Positions 1 through 6,617 of a DNA stretch of 10,985 nt are shown one piece after another. The DNA is from an uncultured Pseudomonadota bacterium (GTDB taxonomy: Bacteria > Pseudomonadota > Gammaproteobacteria > Burkholderiales > SG8-39): NCBI GenBank assembly GCA_903864555.1, contig CAIPGJ010000006.1:1-10985 (forward strand), given 5' to 3'. The number at the start of each line of letters is the position of its first letter. Position 1 is the stretch's first letter. A program made the position numbers and the translations under genes. The notes beneath the pieces are model-generated. The model searched no databases. It had not been told where the DNA came from and was given only the letters and a program-made list of their open reading frames with translations.

Positions 1-371
1 AGCCCGGTTCGCGCATCGTCGCCAACACCTTCGGCATTGCCAGCTGGAACCCGGACGAGATCGTGCGCATGGACAGCGGCTGTTATGCCTGGTGCTCGGC
101 CATGCTGTACATCGTTCCGGCCAGAGTGGTGGGAAACTGGACCCTGGGTGAGCGCCGCCTCGAACTGGAACAGAGCTTCCAGGAAGTCTCCGGCAAGGCC
201 ATGCAGGCTGGGCAGGCTGGCGCTGCCGGACAGGCCATCCTCGAGGGAAAGCTGCGCGGGACGCAGATCGGTTTCACCCTGGGCACCACCCGCTACGAGG
301 GGCGTGTGGATGGAGATACCATGCAGGGCACGCTGCCCGATGGCAGCCCCTGGACCGCGCGACGCAACTAA
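1..371 (+). CDS. SAM-dependent methyltransferase-like protein, 3' end only
   Basis: This is the C-terminal part of a gene that begins before the window; the first whole codon is at position 3 and the TAA stop is at 369-371. The 122 visible residues start at PGSRIV and match, residue block by residue block, the C-terminal part of the complete methyltransferase-like protein at 1572-2417. Shared elements include PGSRIV.NTF, W.PDE.VR, LYIVPA, LEQ.FQ..SG, LRG and RY.GRV.G. By eye about half the aligned positions are identical. The visible part covers the end of the probable Rossmann fold and a beta-rich tail; the SAM-binding motif is outside the window. The Bug receptor gene follows after 45 bases, so co-transcription is possible. 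That this is an intact gene rather than a fragment cannot be judged here. Confidence 0.75.
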   Translation, partial: PGSRIVANTFGIASWNPDEIVRMDSGCYAWCSAMLYIVPARVVGNWTLGERRLELEQSFQEVSGKAMQAGQAGAAGQAILEGKLRGTQIGFTLGTTRYEGRVDGDTMQGTLPDGSPWTARRN

Positions 372-406
372 AAACCGCTGAAGCAAAACACGGCGGCAGA
401 CATCAC

Positions 407-412
407 AGGAGG
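407..412 (+). promoter_or_regulatory. Ribosome binding site of the Bug receptor gene
   Basis: A perfect AGGAGG lies 4 bases before the ATG at 417. An out-of-frame ATG at 413-415 sits too close to the site to be used. This supports the start at 417. Confidence 0.75.
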
Positions 413-416
413 ATGC

Positions 417-1442
417 ATGAATACCCGGAGTAAAGACAGCAGGAACAAGTCCTGCGAACGGCGTGCCACGACGATTGCCATGGCCACGCTGGCCGTGGCA
501 GCGTTGGGACATACCGCAACGGCCATGGCCCAGGCCGACAAATACCCCAGCCGCCCGATCCGTTTCGTCATCCCCTTTCCACCGGGAGGCACCACCGACC
601 TGATGTCGCGCCCGGTGGCCGACAGGATGTCGCAGACCCTGGGCCAGCCCATGCTCATGGATTTCCGTCCCGGCGCCAGTTCCATCGTCGGCACCGAAAT
701 CGTCTCGAAGGCCACGCCCGATGGCTACACCGTGTTGTTCGGCGGCATGCCGCCCCTCACCATGAACCCGGCCACCTTCAAGAAACTGCCCTATGACGTG
801 GCCCGCGACATCGCCCCCATAGGACTGGTCGGGGGCTACAACCTGGTGCTGATCGCGCGCATGGGCCTGCCAGCGAAGAACATCCCGGAACTGGTGAACT
901 ACGCCAAGTCCCGGCCCGGCCAGGTCACTTACGCCACCACCGGTGTCGCCGGCCCGCCGCATTTCGGCAGCGTCATGCTCGAGCAGATGGCCGGCATCAA
1001 GATGCAGCACATCCCCTTCAAGGGCAATGCGCAGATCAACACCTCGATGCTGGCCGAGGAAATCGACATCAGCTTCGGCGGCCTGTCCTCGGTGCAGGCG
1101 CTGCTCAGGGCCAACAAGCTGCGCCTGCTGGCCACCGGCGGCCCCAGGCGCCTGGCCATCCTGCCGGACCTGCCCGCCGTGGCCGAAACCTATCCCGGCT
1201 TCCAGGCCGGCACCTGGTTCAGCCTGGTCACGCGCAAGGGCACCCCGCGCCCCATCATCCAGAAGCTCAACGCCGAACTGAACCGCGCGCTGCAGCAACC
1301 CGACCTGCGCGCGCAGCTGGAAGCCGGCGGCTATGAGCCGGCCGATGGCAAGGGCATGCCGGAAAACCTGGCAGAGCTGATCGCGTCGGACACCAAGCGC
1401 TGGGCGCGCATTGCGAAAGAAGCCAAGATCGAAACGGACTGA
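417..1442 (+). CDS. Bug/TctC-family tripartite tricarboxylate transporter substrate-binding receptor
   Basis: This 341-residue protein is a periplasmic solute-binding receptor of the Bug (TctC) family, whose members capture small carboxylated compounds for tripartite tricarboxylate transporters or for sensing. Residues 1-38 form a signal peptide: basic residues up to about 16, a hydrophobic core from about 17 to 36, and a cleavage site after ATAMA. The mature protein opens with YPSRPIRFVIPFPPGG, the family's signature first strand and ligand loop. It continues with RPGASSIVGTEIVSKA and PDGYTVLFG, the second conserved loop. YATTG.AGPPHFGSVMLEQMAG and HIPFKG are also typical. Length is normal for the family. 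No tctA or tctB membrane genes are nearby, so it is an orphan receptor, which is common in Burkholderiales. The ligand cannot be predicted. A GC-rich hairpin follows the stop codon. Confidence 0.93.
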   Translation: MNTRSKDSRNKSCERRATTIAMATLAVAALGHTATAMAQADKYPSRPIRFVIPFPPGGTTDLMSRPVADRMSQTLGQPMLMDFRPGASSIVGTEIVSKATPDGYTVLFGGMPPLTMNPATFKKLPYDVARDIAPIGLVGGYNLVLIARMGLPAKNIPELVNYAKSRPGQVTYATTGVAGPPHFGSVMLEQMAGIKMQHIPFKGNAQINTSMLAEEIDISFGGLSSVQALLRANKLRLLATGGPRRLAILPDLPAVAETYPGFQAGTWFSLVTRKGTPRPIIQKLNAELNRALQQPDLRAQLEAGGYEPADGKGMPENLAELIASDTKRWARIAKEAKIETD

Positions 1443-1451
1443 GGATGGAAG

Positions 1452-1478
1452 CCGGGCCACCTTCATGGGTGGCCCCGG
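1452..1478 (+). terminator. Hairpin after the Bug receptor gene, possible terminator
   Basis: Starting 9 bases after the receptor stop codon, CCGGGCCACC (1452-1461) can pair with GGTGGCCCCGG (1468-1478) around a 6-base loop, with one bulged C. The stem is long and GC-rich. Only TT follows, not a T-tract, so it is at best a weak intrinsic terminator; it could also protect the mRNA end or attenuate read-through into the next gene. Confidence 0.5.
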
Positions 1479-1500
1479 TTCCGGATCACCGCCTGCAACC

Positions 1501-1518
1501 CCCACACACCCCACACAC
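1501..1518 (+). repeat. Tandem 9-bp direct repeat
   Basis: CCCACACAC occurs twice with no spacer (1501-1509 and 1510-1518), followed by a partial third copy, GCCACAC, at 1519-1525. It lies in the 129-base gap before the methyltransferase gene. The sequence is simple enough that it may be slippage-derived; no function is known. Confidence 0.6.
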
Positions 1519-1531
1519 GCCACACTCCGCC

Positions 1532-1547
1532 GCGGCACGCTTGCCGC
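1532..1547 (+). other. Small perfect hairpin upstream of the methyltransferase gene
   Basis: GCGGCA (1532-1537) and TGCCGC (1542-1547) form a 6-bp stem with a 4-base loop, 24 bases before the ATG at 1572. If transcribed it would lie in the 5' leader of a gene that has no convincing Shine-Dalgarno sequence, so it might influence translation. It could also be a chance dyad in GC-rich DNA. Confidence 0.35.
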
Positions 1548-1571
1548 ACCAACACGGACGACTCTGACGAC

Positions 1572-2417
1572 ATGAAGACACCTGCCCTTTCGCCCCTGTT
1601 TCGCCGTTGTGCCACTGCCCTGCTCGCCGGCGCCTGCTTCGCCCTGCCGCTGCCAGGCGCCTTCGCGCAGACACCGCCGGCCATCCAGGAGCCAGCCATA
1701 GGCACACCCGGCAAAGATGTGGTCTATGTGCCGCAACCGGCCGAAGTGGTCGAGAAGATGATGGAGATCGGCAAGGTCACGGCGAAGGATTTCGTCATCG
1801 ACCTGGGCTCCGGCGACGGGCGCAATGTCATCGCGGCCGCCAAGCGCGGCGCGCGCGCCCTCGGCGTGGAATTCAACCCGGAGTTTGTCGAGTACTCCAA
1901 ACGCGCAGCCCAGTCCGCCGGCGTCGCCGACAAGGCCAGCTTCGTGCAGGGCGACATGTTCGAGGCCGACATCTCGCAGGCCAGCGTGATGGCGCTGTTC
2001 CTGCTGACCGACAACCTGAACAAGCTCGCGCCCAAGTTCCTCGCCATGAAGCCAGGCAGCCGCATCGTCAGCAACACCTTTCGCATTTCCGGCTGGGATC
2101 CGGATGAGACCGTGCGTGCCAGCGATCAATGCTCGCTGTGGTGCGAATTCCACCTCTATATCGTGCCGGCCCAGGCCGCCGGCAAATGGCGCTTCGCCCA
2201 GGGCAACGAGGGTGAACTGGTGCTGGAGCAGAAATTCCAGATGATCAGCGGCACCCTGACGCGCGGCGGCAAATCCGCCCCCGTGGAAGAGGGCCGCCTG
2301 CGCGGTGACAGCGTGAGCTTCACCGCCGGCGGCGTGCGCTACCAGGGCCGCGTCAACGGCGCTCGCATGGACGGCACCGCACAAGGCGGCGCAAAGTGGA
2401 GCGCGAGCAGGCTCTAG
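1572..2417 (+). CDS. Class I SAM-dependent methyltransferase-like protein with a signal peptide
   Basis: This 281-residue protein combines an export signal with a methyltransferase fold. Residues 1-32 look like a Sec signal peptide: basic RR at 11-12, a hydrophobic core, and a cleavage site after GAFA with Q33 next. Motif I of class I SAM methyltransferases, VIDLGSGDGR, is at 75-84, and the acidic residue ending strand beta-2 is E100 in GVEFNP. FVQGDMFEADI and ALFLLTDNLNKLAPKFLAMKPGSRIVSNTF fit the later strands of the fold (post-I to motif III region). From about residue 190 a beta-rich tail with repeated Gly and aromatic residues (LYIVPA, GKWRF, LEQKFQ, RYQGRVNG) follows the core. Substrate unknown. 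The same tail occurs in the partial gene at 1-371. The ATG at 1572 is chosen because it gives a full signal peptide; no good ribosome binding site precedes it. Since SAM is normally cytoplasmic, an exported enzyme is a puzzle. Confidence 0.8.
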   Translation: MKTPALSPLFRRCATALLAGACFALPLPGAFAQTPPAIQEPAIGTPGKDVVYVPQPAEVVEKMMEIGKVTAKDFVIDLGSGDGRNVIAAAKRGARALGVEFNPEFVEYSKRAAQSAGVADKASFVQGDMFEADISQASVMALFLLTDNLNKLAPKFLAMKPGSRIVSNTFRISGWDPDETVRASDQCSLWCEFHLYIVPAQAAGKWRFAQGNEGELVLEQKFQMISGTLTRGGKSAPVEEGRLRGDSVSFTAGGVRYQGRVNGARMDGTAQGGAKWSASRL

Positions 2418-2444
2418 GTCCCGTCAGCAATTTGCGTGGACCTT

Positions 2445-2464
2445 CGCGGCTCTCCATAGCCGCG
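2445..2464 (+). terminator. Hairpin after the methyltransferase gene, possible terminator
   Basis: CGCGGCT (2445-2451) and AGCCGCG (2458-2464) form a perfect 7-bp stem with a 6-base loop, starting 28 bases after the stop codon. No T-tract follows, so a factor-independent terminator is only a possibility. It separates the methyltransferase gene from the secretion operon. Confidence 0.4.
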
Positions 2465-2539
2465 CCACAGCTATATCAAGACCGAGGCTTCACCCGTGGC
2501 GTGATTGGGCCCCTCGTTCATGGCCAAAGAGGCCTTGGG

Positions 2540-2564
2540 CATGCCATCACATGACATTGGCATG
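2540..2564 (+). promoter_or_regulatory. Dyad upstream of the secretion operon promoter
   Basis: CATGCCA (2540-2546) and TGGCATG (2558-2564) are exact inverted repeats separated by 11 bases. The centre is near -64 relative to the start point predicted from the TATAAT at 2604. The left arm also overlaps an 8-bp palindrome, GGCATGCC (2538-2545). Arm length and spacing suit a dimeric helix-turn-helix regulator. No regulator gene is visible in the window, so the binding protein is unknown. Confidence 0.4.
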
Positions 2565-2569
2565 AGCCA

Positions 2570-2581
2570 CCCCGATCGGGG
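2570..2581 (+). promoter_or_regulatory. Perfect 12-bp palindrome at the -35 position, candidate operator
   Basis: CCCCGATCGGGG is a perfect palindrome. Its centre falls about 40 bases before the start point predicted from the -10 box at 2604-2609, where class II activators bind over a poor -35 element. The -35 sequence here does not resemble TTGACA, which fits activator dependence. Repression is equally possible on position alone. Confidence 0.45.
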
Positions 2582-2603
2582 CAGCAAGACAGCCCCCTGC
2601 CGA

Positions 2604-2609
2604 TATAAT
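2604..2609 (+). promoter_or_regulatory. -10 box (TATAAT) of the putative secretion operon promoter
   Basis: A consensus TATAAT stands out in GC-rich sequence, 90 bases before the operon's first ATG, which would place the transcript start near 2616. With 16-18 base spacers the -35 candidates are GCAGCA-like and poor, and the bases before the box are CGA rather than an extended TGn. The gap of 281 bases, the only large one in the window, supports a promoter here. I infer a sigma-70-type promoter that needs help from an activator. Confidence 0.55.
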
Positions 2610-2625
2610 CATGCCCGTGGACACG

Positions 2626-2650
2626 GGGATGATGGGCAGCACCTCATCCC
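2626..2650 (+). other. Inverted repeat in the predicted 5' leader of the operon
   Basis: GGGATGA (2626-2632) and TCATCCC (2644-2650) are exact inverted repeats around 11 bases, just downstream of the predicted transcript start. In RNA it would make a 7-bp stem ending about 35 bases before the ribosome binding site. It may stabilise the 5' end or be an operator; chance is not excluded. Confidence 0.35.
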
Positions 2651-2685
2651 TTCACACACCATCAAACGGCCAACAAGCTACCCAT

Positions 2686-2693
2686 GGGGAGAG
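2686..2693 (+). promoter_or_regulatory. Ribosome binding site that fixes the start of the parvulin-like gene
   Basis: GGGGAGAG lies 5 bases before the ATG at 2699. The in-frame ATG at 2684 overlaps this site and has no purine-rich element before it, so 2699 is the likelier start. Confidence 0.7.
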
Positions 2694-2698
2694 AAACC

Positions 2699-3505
2699 AT
2701 GAGCGACTTTCTAACGATCAACGACGAAGCGATCGATCTCGAGACGGCATTGCGCTGGCAGATGATCGCCGGTAACCACAGCTTTGCCCAGGAAACCATC
2801 AAGAATGCGGTGGTCCGCCAGTACGCCGACGCCAACAACATCGAGGCCAGCGAAGCAGAACTGCAGACCATCTTCCGGGAGTTTCGCTATGCCCTGGGTC
2901 TGGAATCCTCCGAAACAACCCGCGCCTGGCTGAAGTCGCACGGCCTGGACCTCGAATCGCTGCAGGACTTCTGCGAAATCTGCGCGCTGCGCAACAGCAT
3001 CCGCGCCTCGGTCACCGAAGACGAGATCGGCGAACACTACACCGAGATCCGCACCTCGCTGGAGCGTGTCGATCTCTATGCGATCTATTCGAACAGCGAG
3101 GACGAGTCTGCCGAACTGCGCGCCCAGATCGAAGAGGGCGAGAGCTTCCTGGCATTGGCACGCGAGTACTCGACCGACCCCGACTCCGCCAAGAAGGGCG
3201 GCTACCTCGCTGCGTACAGTCGGGACGACCTGAGCGGCGAAGTCGAAGCCGCTGCCTTCGGCGGCAATCCCGGCGACCTGATCGGCCCGATCAAGGAAGA
3301 CGAGAGTTACATCCTCTACATGGTCGGCAACCGCACCTCCCCCACCCTGGACGATGTGCGCGACAAAATCCGCGAGGAACTGTTCGAGGGCCTCATCCTC
3401 GATTACGCCATGAATGCCGAGGTCGAGCAAAAGGCCCTGGGCATCGTCGGCAACCCGTTCAAGGACGACGAGGACTTCGAAGAAGCCGACGGCGGTGGGG
3501 AGTAA
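2699..3505 (+). CDS. Cytosolic parvulin-type peptidyl-prolyl isomerase-like protein (SurA/PpiC fold)
   Basis: This 268-residue acidic protein has a helical N-terminal region (about 10-120) and a parvulin-type domain at about 124-212. Domain signatures are FLALAREYSTD (150-160), KKGGYL (165-170), the AAFGGNPGDLIGPI stretch (185-198) and a final strand near YILYMV. A helix, TLDDVRDKIREELFE, follows, as in SurA/PpiC proteins. No signal peptide or membrane segment is seen, unlike SurA, PpiD or PrsA, so it should act in the cytoplasm. The two histidines usual in the parvulin active site seem to be replaced (A128 in the first strand, I205 in the last), which suggests chaperone rather than isomerase activity. 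A C92-x2-C95 pair may be incidental. The tail after 255 is very acidic. As first gene of an exporter operon it probably handles the substrate before secretion; this is inference. Confidence 0.82.
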   Translation: MSDFLTINDEAIDLETALRWQMIAGNHSFAQETIKNAVVRQYADANNIEASEAELQTIFREFRYALGLESSETTRAWLKSHGLDLESLQDFCEICALRNSIRASVTEDEIGEHYTEIRTSLERVDLYAIYSNSEDESAELRAQIEEGESFLALAREYSTDPDSAKKGGYLAAYSRDDLSGEVEAAAFGGNPGDLIGPIKEDESYILYMVGNRTSPTLDDVRDKIREELFEGLILDYAMNAEVEQKALGIVGNPFKDDEDFEEADGGGE

Positions 3506-3562
3506 AGCAGGCCTCTACGTACACAGCCCCGCTGACACGCTGATGCACAGTTCCCCAGGCCA

Positions 3563-6500
3563 GTGAACTCCGGCAACCTGCGCGGCTTGCTATCCGGCAG
3601 TGCCCTCTTCGGGGTACTGCCGGAAGCCATGCTGGAGCAGGTGGCCGCCAAACTGCAACTGGTCACCTTCAAGCTCGGCGAGACCGTGCTGCGCCAGGGA
3701 CAGCCCGGCGAAGCGCTGTATGTCGTCGGCCAGGGCAAGGTCCGCATCGTCGACGACTCGGGCGAGAAATCCGTCACCCTGGCGGTGCTGAACAAGGGCG
3801 ACAGCTTTGGTGAGCGCTCGCTGCTCCACGGGGAGCCAGTCTCGGCCACGGTGCGCGCTGCGGGCAGCGTGGTGCTTCACAAGCTGCTGGCGATGGACTT
3901 CCTGCCGCTGCTGGAAGCCCATCCGGAACTGAGGCAGCGCGTCGAGGAGGCCGTCAGCCGGCAGCGCGAATTCAATTTCCTGCGCACCCAGAACCTGCTG
4001 GCCGGACTGACGCCGGCGGAAACCCAGAAGCTGGTCGCCGCTGTTGAAACCGTATCGCTGGCGCCGGGGGAAGCCCTGTTCCACGAGGGTGATGCCGGTG
4101 ATGCCATGTATCTGGTGCGCGACGGCTCGCTCAAGGTCATCAAGGAATCCCTGGGGGGGCAATTGCTGGGCCGCAAGCCAGCCGGCAGCCTGCTGGGGGA
4201 AATGGCCCTGCTCAACGACGCGCCGCGCACCGCAGCGGCGATCGCCGAGACCGCCACCACCGTACTCAAGCTGCATCGCGACGCCTTCAATGCGGTGGTG
4301 GCCGGCAAGGAAGGCGTGCTGGACCTGCTGTCGGAACAGGCCAGCCGGCACCTGCTCCAGCAGGAGGCCATCCTGGCTTCCACGGCCGAAGCGGAGCAGG
4401 CCGATCGCAAAGATTCAGGCCACGAGATCCGCGTCGGACGCATACGGCCGCGCGGCTGGCTGTTCGGCTCGGTGCCGCTGGCGCTGACCACCAACCCCTT
4501 GTTCAGCGGCATCGCCTGCCTGGTGATGGCCGCCCAGACCAGCGGCCGTACCATCCAGTGGCAGACGCTGGTGGAAGGCCAGTTGCAGGTGGGCAGCGTT
4601 GATGACCTGCACAGCCTGGGCCGCAAGGTGGAATCGGCCGGATTGCTGAGCCGGCTGGTGAAGGTCGATTTCGAGCGACTGCGTGACCTGCTCATGCCGG
4701 CAGCGGTGCGCACGGCGGAGGGCACTCTGGCGGTGATCTTCCGAATCACGGCCACCGAAGTCATGGTGGGAGACCCGCTTAAGGGCCTGCTGCGAATCCC
4801 GGCTGCGGAGTTCCGCAAGACCTTCGACGGGCAGGTGCTGACAATTACCTACGTCCCGGATTTCGGCGCCATCGGCAATTCAGTGAGCGGCATCTACCGG
4901 CAGTTCCTCCCCATGCTGGGGCCGCACTGGGGCTTGGTGGCGCGCATCGGCGTGGTGATGGTGCTGATCCAGCTGCTTGGCCTATTGCCGGCCTTCTTCT
5001 CCGAGACGCTGATCGACAATGTGCTGGTCACAGGGGACTGGAACCTGCTGTGGCTGATGCTGCTCGGCCTGCTGGTGGCCACCTTCGTCGGCAGTGTCGC
5101 CGGGGCAGTGCGCGAGTTCCTCACCCTGCACCTGATCCGGCGCATGTCGGCAACCCTGTTCGTGCGCTTCTTCGCCCACATCCTGGCCTTGCCGCTGACG
5201 ACGCTGAACCGCTGGGAGACCGGCGCCCTGCTGGCGCGCTTCGAAGAAAACGAGAAGTTCCTCGAAACCGCATCCGACGGCGCAATCCGGGTGCTCTCGG
5301 ATGCCGCCGGCCTGCTGATCTATGTGCCGGTGCTGTTCCTGATGAGCTGGAAGCTGGCGCTGATCGCGATGATCTTCCTCTTCGCCATGGTGATCGCCAT
5401 CATCGTCGCCACACCGCGCTTCCGTGCATTCGAGCGGCTGCAGTTCCAGACCAGCTCGGACAAGGACTCGCACATCATCGAGGTGGTCACCAGTGTCGAA
5501 ACGGTGAAAGCGCTGGGACAGGAAAGGCAGTTCGCCGAGCGTGGCCGCGGCTACTTCGACCGTAATATCCAGGCCGAGATGCTGGGCGAGCGATTCGACA
5601 ACCATTTCGAGATCGTCACCGACATCATCCAGGACGGGTCCACCATCGCGGTCATCGCCGTCGGCGCCACCATGGTCCTGTCCGGGGAGATGACTGCCGG
5701 CGGGCTGATCGCCTTCGCGGCGATCCTGGGCGCCGTCATGGAGCCAGCCGAGGCACTGGCCAATTTCTACGACGAGTTCCTCGAGCTGAAAATCGCCCTG
5801 GACCGCCTGAACGATGTGCTCGGCTCGCCGCGCGAAGCGGTGAATGCCGAACGGCCTTGCCCGGCCCTCAAGGGGGGGCTGCGCTTCGAGGGCGTGTCGT
5901 TCCGCTATTCACCGGACGGCCGCAATGCCCTGACCAACATCGACCTGGAGATTCAGCCGGGCCAGAAGGTCGCGTTCGTCGGTCGCAGCGGCTCGGGCAA
6001 GACCACCCTGCTCAGCCTGGTGAACCGCATGCTCGAATCTACCTCGGGCGCCGTTTTCGTGGATGGCGTGGACATCTCGAAGGTGGACCTGGTGTCACTG
6101 CGCCAGCAGATCGGCGTGGTCGAGCAGTTTCCCTACCTGTTCAGCGGCACGGTGCGCGAGAACATTGCCAAGGCCAATCCGGGATTGCCGCTCGAATCGG
6201 TGGTGGCCGCAGCCACCCTGGCCGGCGTCGGGGAATTCGTCGACCGACTGCCGATGCGCTACGACACGCGCATCGGCGAAGGCGGCCGCTCCCTCTCCGG
6301 CGGGCAGTCGCAGCGCATGGTGATAGCGCGCGCGCTGGCGGCCAATCCGCGCATCCTGGTCCTCGATGAGGCCACCTCGGCGCTCGACACAGAATCCGAG
6401 CGCATCATCCAGAAGAACCTGGACGGGATCATGAAAGGTCGCACCACGCTGGTCATCGCGCACCGCCTGTCGACGATACGCAATGCCGACCTCATCGTGG

Positions 6501-6595
6501 TGATGGACGCGGGCAGCATCGCGGAGAAGGGCACGCACGAGGAATTGATGGAAAAGAAGGGGCTGTACCACTACCTGGCCACCCGCTCCCGCTAG
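3563..6595 (+). CDS. ABC exporter 1: two CNB-like domains, inactive C39-like domain, TMD and NBD
   Basis: This 1010-residue protein is a type I secretion/peptide-exporter ABC half-transporter with an unusual front end. Two cyclic-nucleotide-binding-like domains occupy about 13-135 and 145-268. The first has FGE at 82-84 but V93 where Arg is expected; the second has GEMALL from 212 and PRTAA with R222. A C39-type domain (about 300-435) lacks catalytic residues: T309 for the oxyanion Gln, S315 for Cys (FSGIACL) and T388 for His, with only D404 of the DP motif left. It therefore resembles the C39-like docking domain of HlyB. Membrane helices lie at about 457-745. The ATPase has Walker A GRSGSGKT (807-814), signature LSGGQ (911-915), Walker B LVLDE ending D935-E936, and H967, so it should hydrolyse ATP. 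The GTG at 3563 is the only plausible start, because an in-frame stop lies at 3533; its ribosome site is weak (AGG at 3557). It is 57 bases after the parvulin-like gene. Confidence 0.93.
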   Translation: MNSGNLRGLLSGSALFGVLPEAMLEQVAAKLQLVTFKLGETVLRQGQPGEALYVVGQGKVRIVDDSGEKSVTLAVLNKGDSFGERSLLHGEPVSATVRAAGSVVLHKLLAMDFLPLLEAHPELRQRVEEAVSRQREFNFLRTQNLLAGLTPAETQKLVAAVETVSLAPGEALFHEGDAGDAMYLVRDGSLKVIKESLGGQLLGRKPAGSLLGEMALLNDAPRTAAAIAETATTVLKLHRDAFNAVVAGKEGVLDLLSEQASRHLLQQEAILASTAEAEQADRKDSGHEIRVGRIRPRGWLFGSVPLALTTNPLFSGIACLVMAAQTSGRTIQWQTLVEGQLQVGSVDDLHSLGRKVESAGLLSRLVKVDFERLRDLLMPAAVRTAEGTLAVIFRITATEVMVGDPLKGLLRIPAAEFRKTFDGQVLTITYVPDFGAIGNSVSGIYRQFLPMLGPHWGLVARIGVVMVLIQLLGLLPAFFSETLIDNVLVTGDWNLLWLMLLGLLVATFVGSVAGAVREFLTLHLIRRMSATLFVRFFAHILALPLTTLNRWETGALLARFEENEKFLETASDGAIRVLSDAAGLLIYVPVLFLMSWKLALIAMIFLFAMVIAIIVATPRFRAFERLQFQTSSDKDSHIIEVVTSVETVKALGQERQFAERGRGYFDRNIQAEMLGERFDNHFEIVTDIIQDGSTIAVIAVGATMVLSGEMTAGGLIAFAAILGAVMEPAEALANFYDEFLELKIALDRLNDVLGSPREAVNAERPCPALKGGLRFEGVSFRYSPDGRNALTNIDLEIQPGQKVAFVGRSGSGKTTLLSLVNRMLESTSGAVFVDGVDISKVDLVSLRQQIGVVEQFPYLFSGTVRENIAKANPGLPLESVVAAATLAGVGEFVDRLPMRYDTRIGEGGRSLSGGQSQRMVIARALAANPRILVLDEATSALDTESERIIQKNLDGIMKGRTTLVIAHRLSTIRNADLIVVMDAGSIAEKGTHEELMEKKGLYHYLATRSR

Positions 6596-6607
6596 GCGCA
6601 GGAATGC

Positions 6608-6613
6608 AAAGGA
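6608..6613 (+). promoter_or_regulatory. Ribosome binding site of the HlyD-family gene
   Basis: AAAGGA lies 4 bases before the ATG at 6618 and 7 bases before a second in-frame ATG at 6621. Spacing slightly favours 6621, so the protein may begin MAENN rather than MMAENN. Confidence 0.55.
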
Positions 6614-6617
6614 AACC

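Noticed and set aside
37..381. A 114-codon open frame overlapping the partial methyltransferase-like gene
   Set aside because: It is in a different frame from the sequence that matches the downstream paralogue, and its Arg/Pro/Ser-rich translation is typical of a shadow frame.
2557..2562. TTGGCA as a -35 or sigma-54 element
   Set aside because: It is 41 bases from the TATAAT box, too far for a -35 element, and no TTGC-type -12 element follows at the right distance for sigma-54.
2684..2698. An upstream in-frame ATG for the parvulin-like gene
   Set aside because: It would add five residues (MGRET), but its ATG overlaps the purine-rich ribosome site that serves the ATG at 2699.
2505..2702. A 65-codon open frame on the + strand in the regulatory gap
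   Set aside because: It runs across the palindrome, the -10 box and the ribosome site of the parvulin-like gene, has no ribosome site of its own, and shows no recognisable protein features.
3506..3562. A possible terminator or promoter between the parvulin-like gene and exporter 1
   Set aside because: No convincing hairpin, T-tract or promoter box is seen in these 57 bases, so I treat the genes as one operon.
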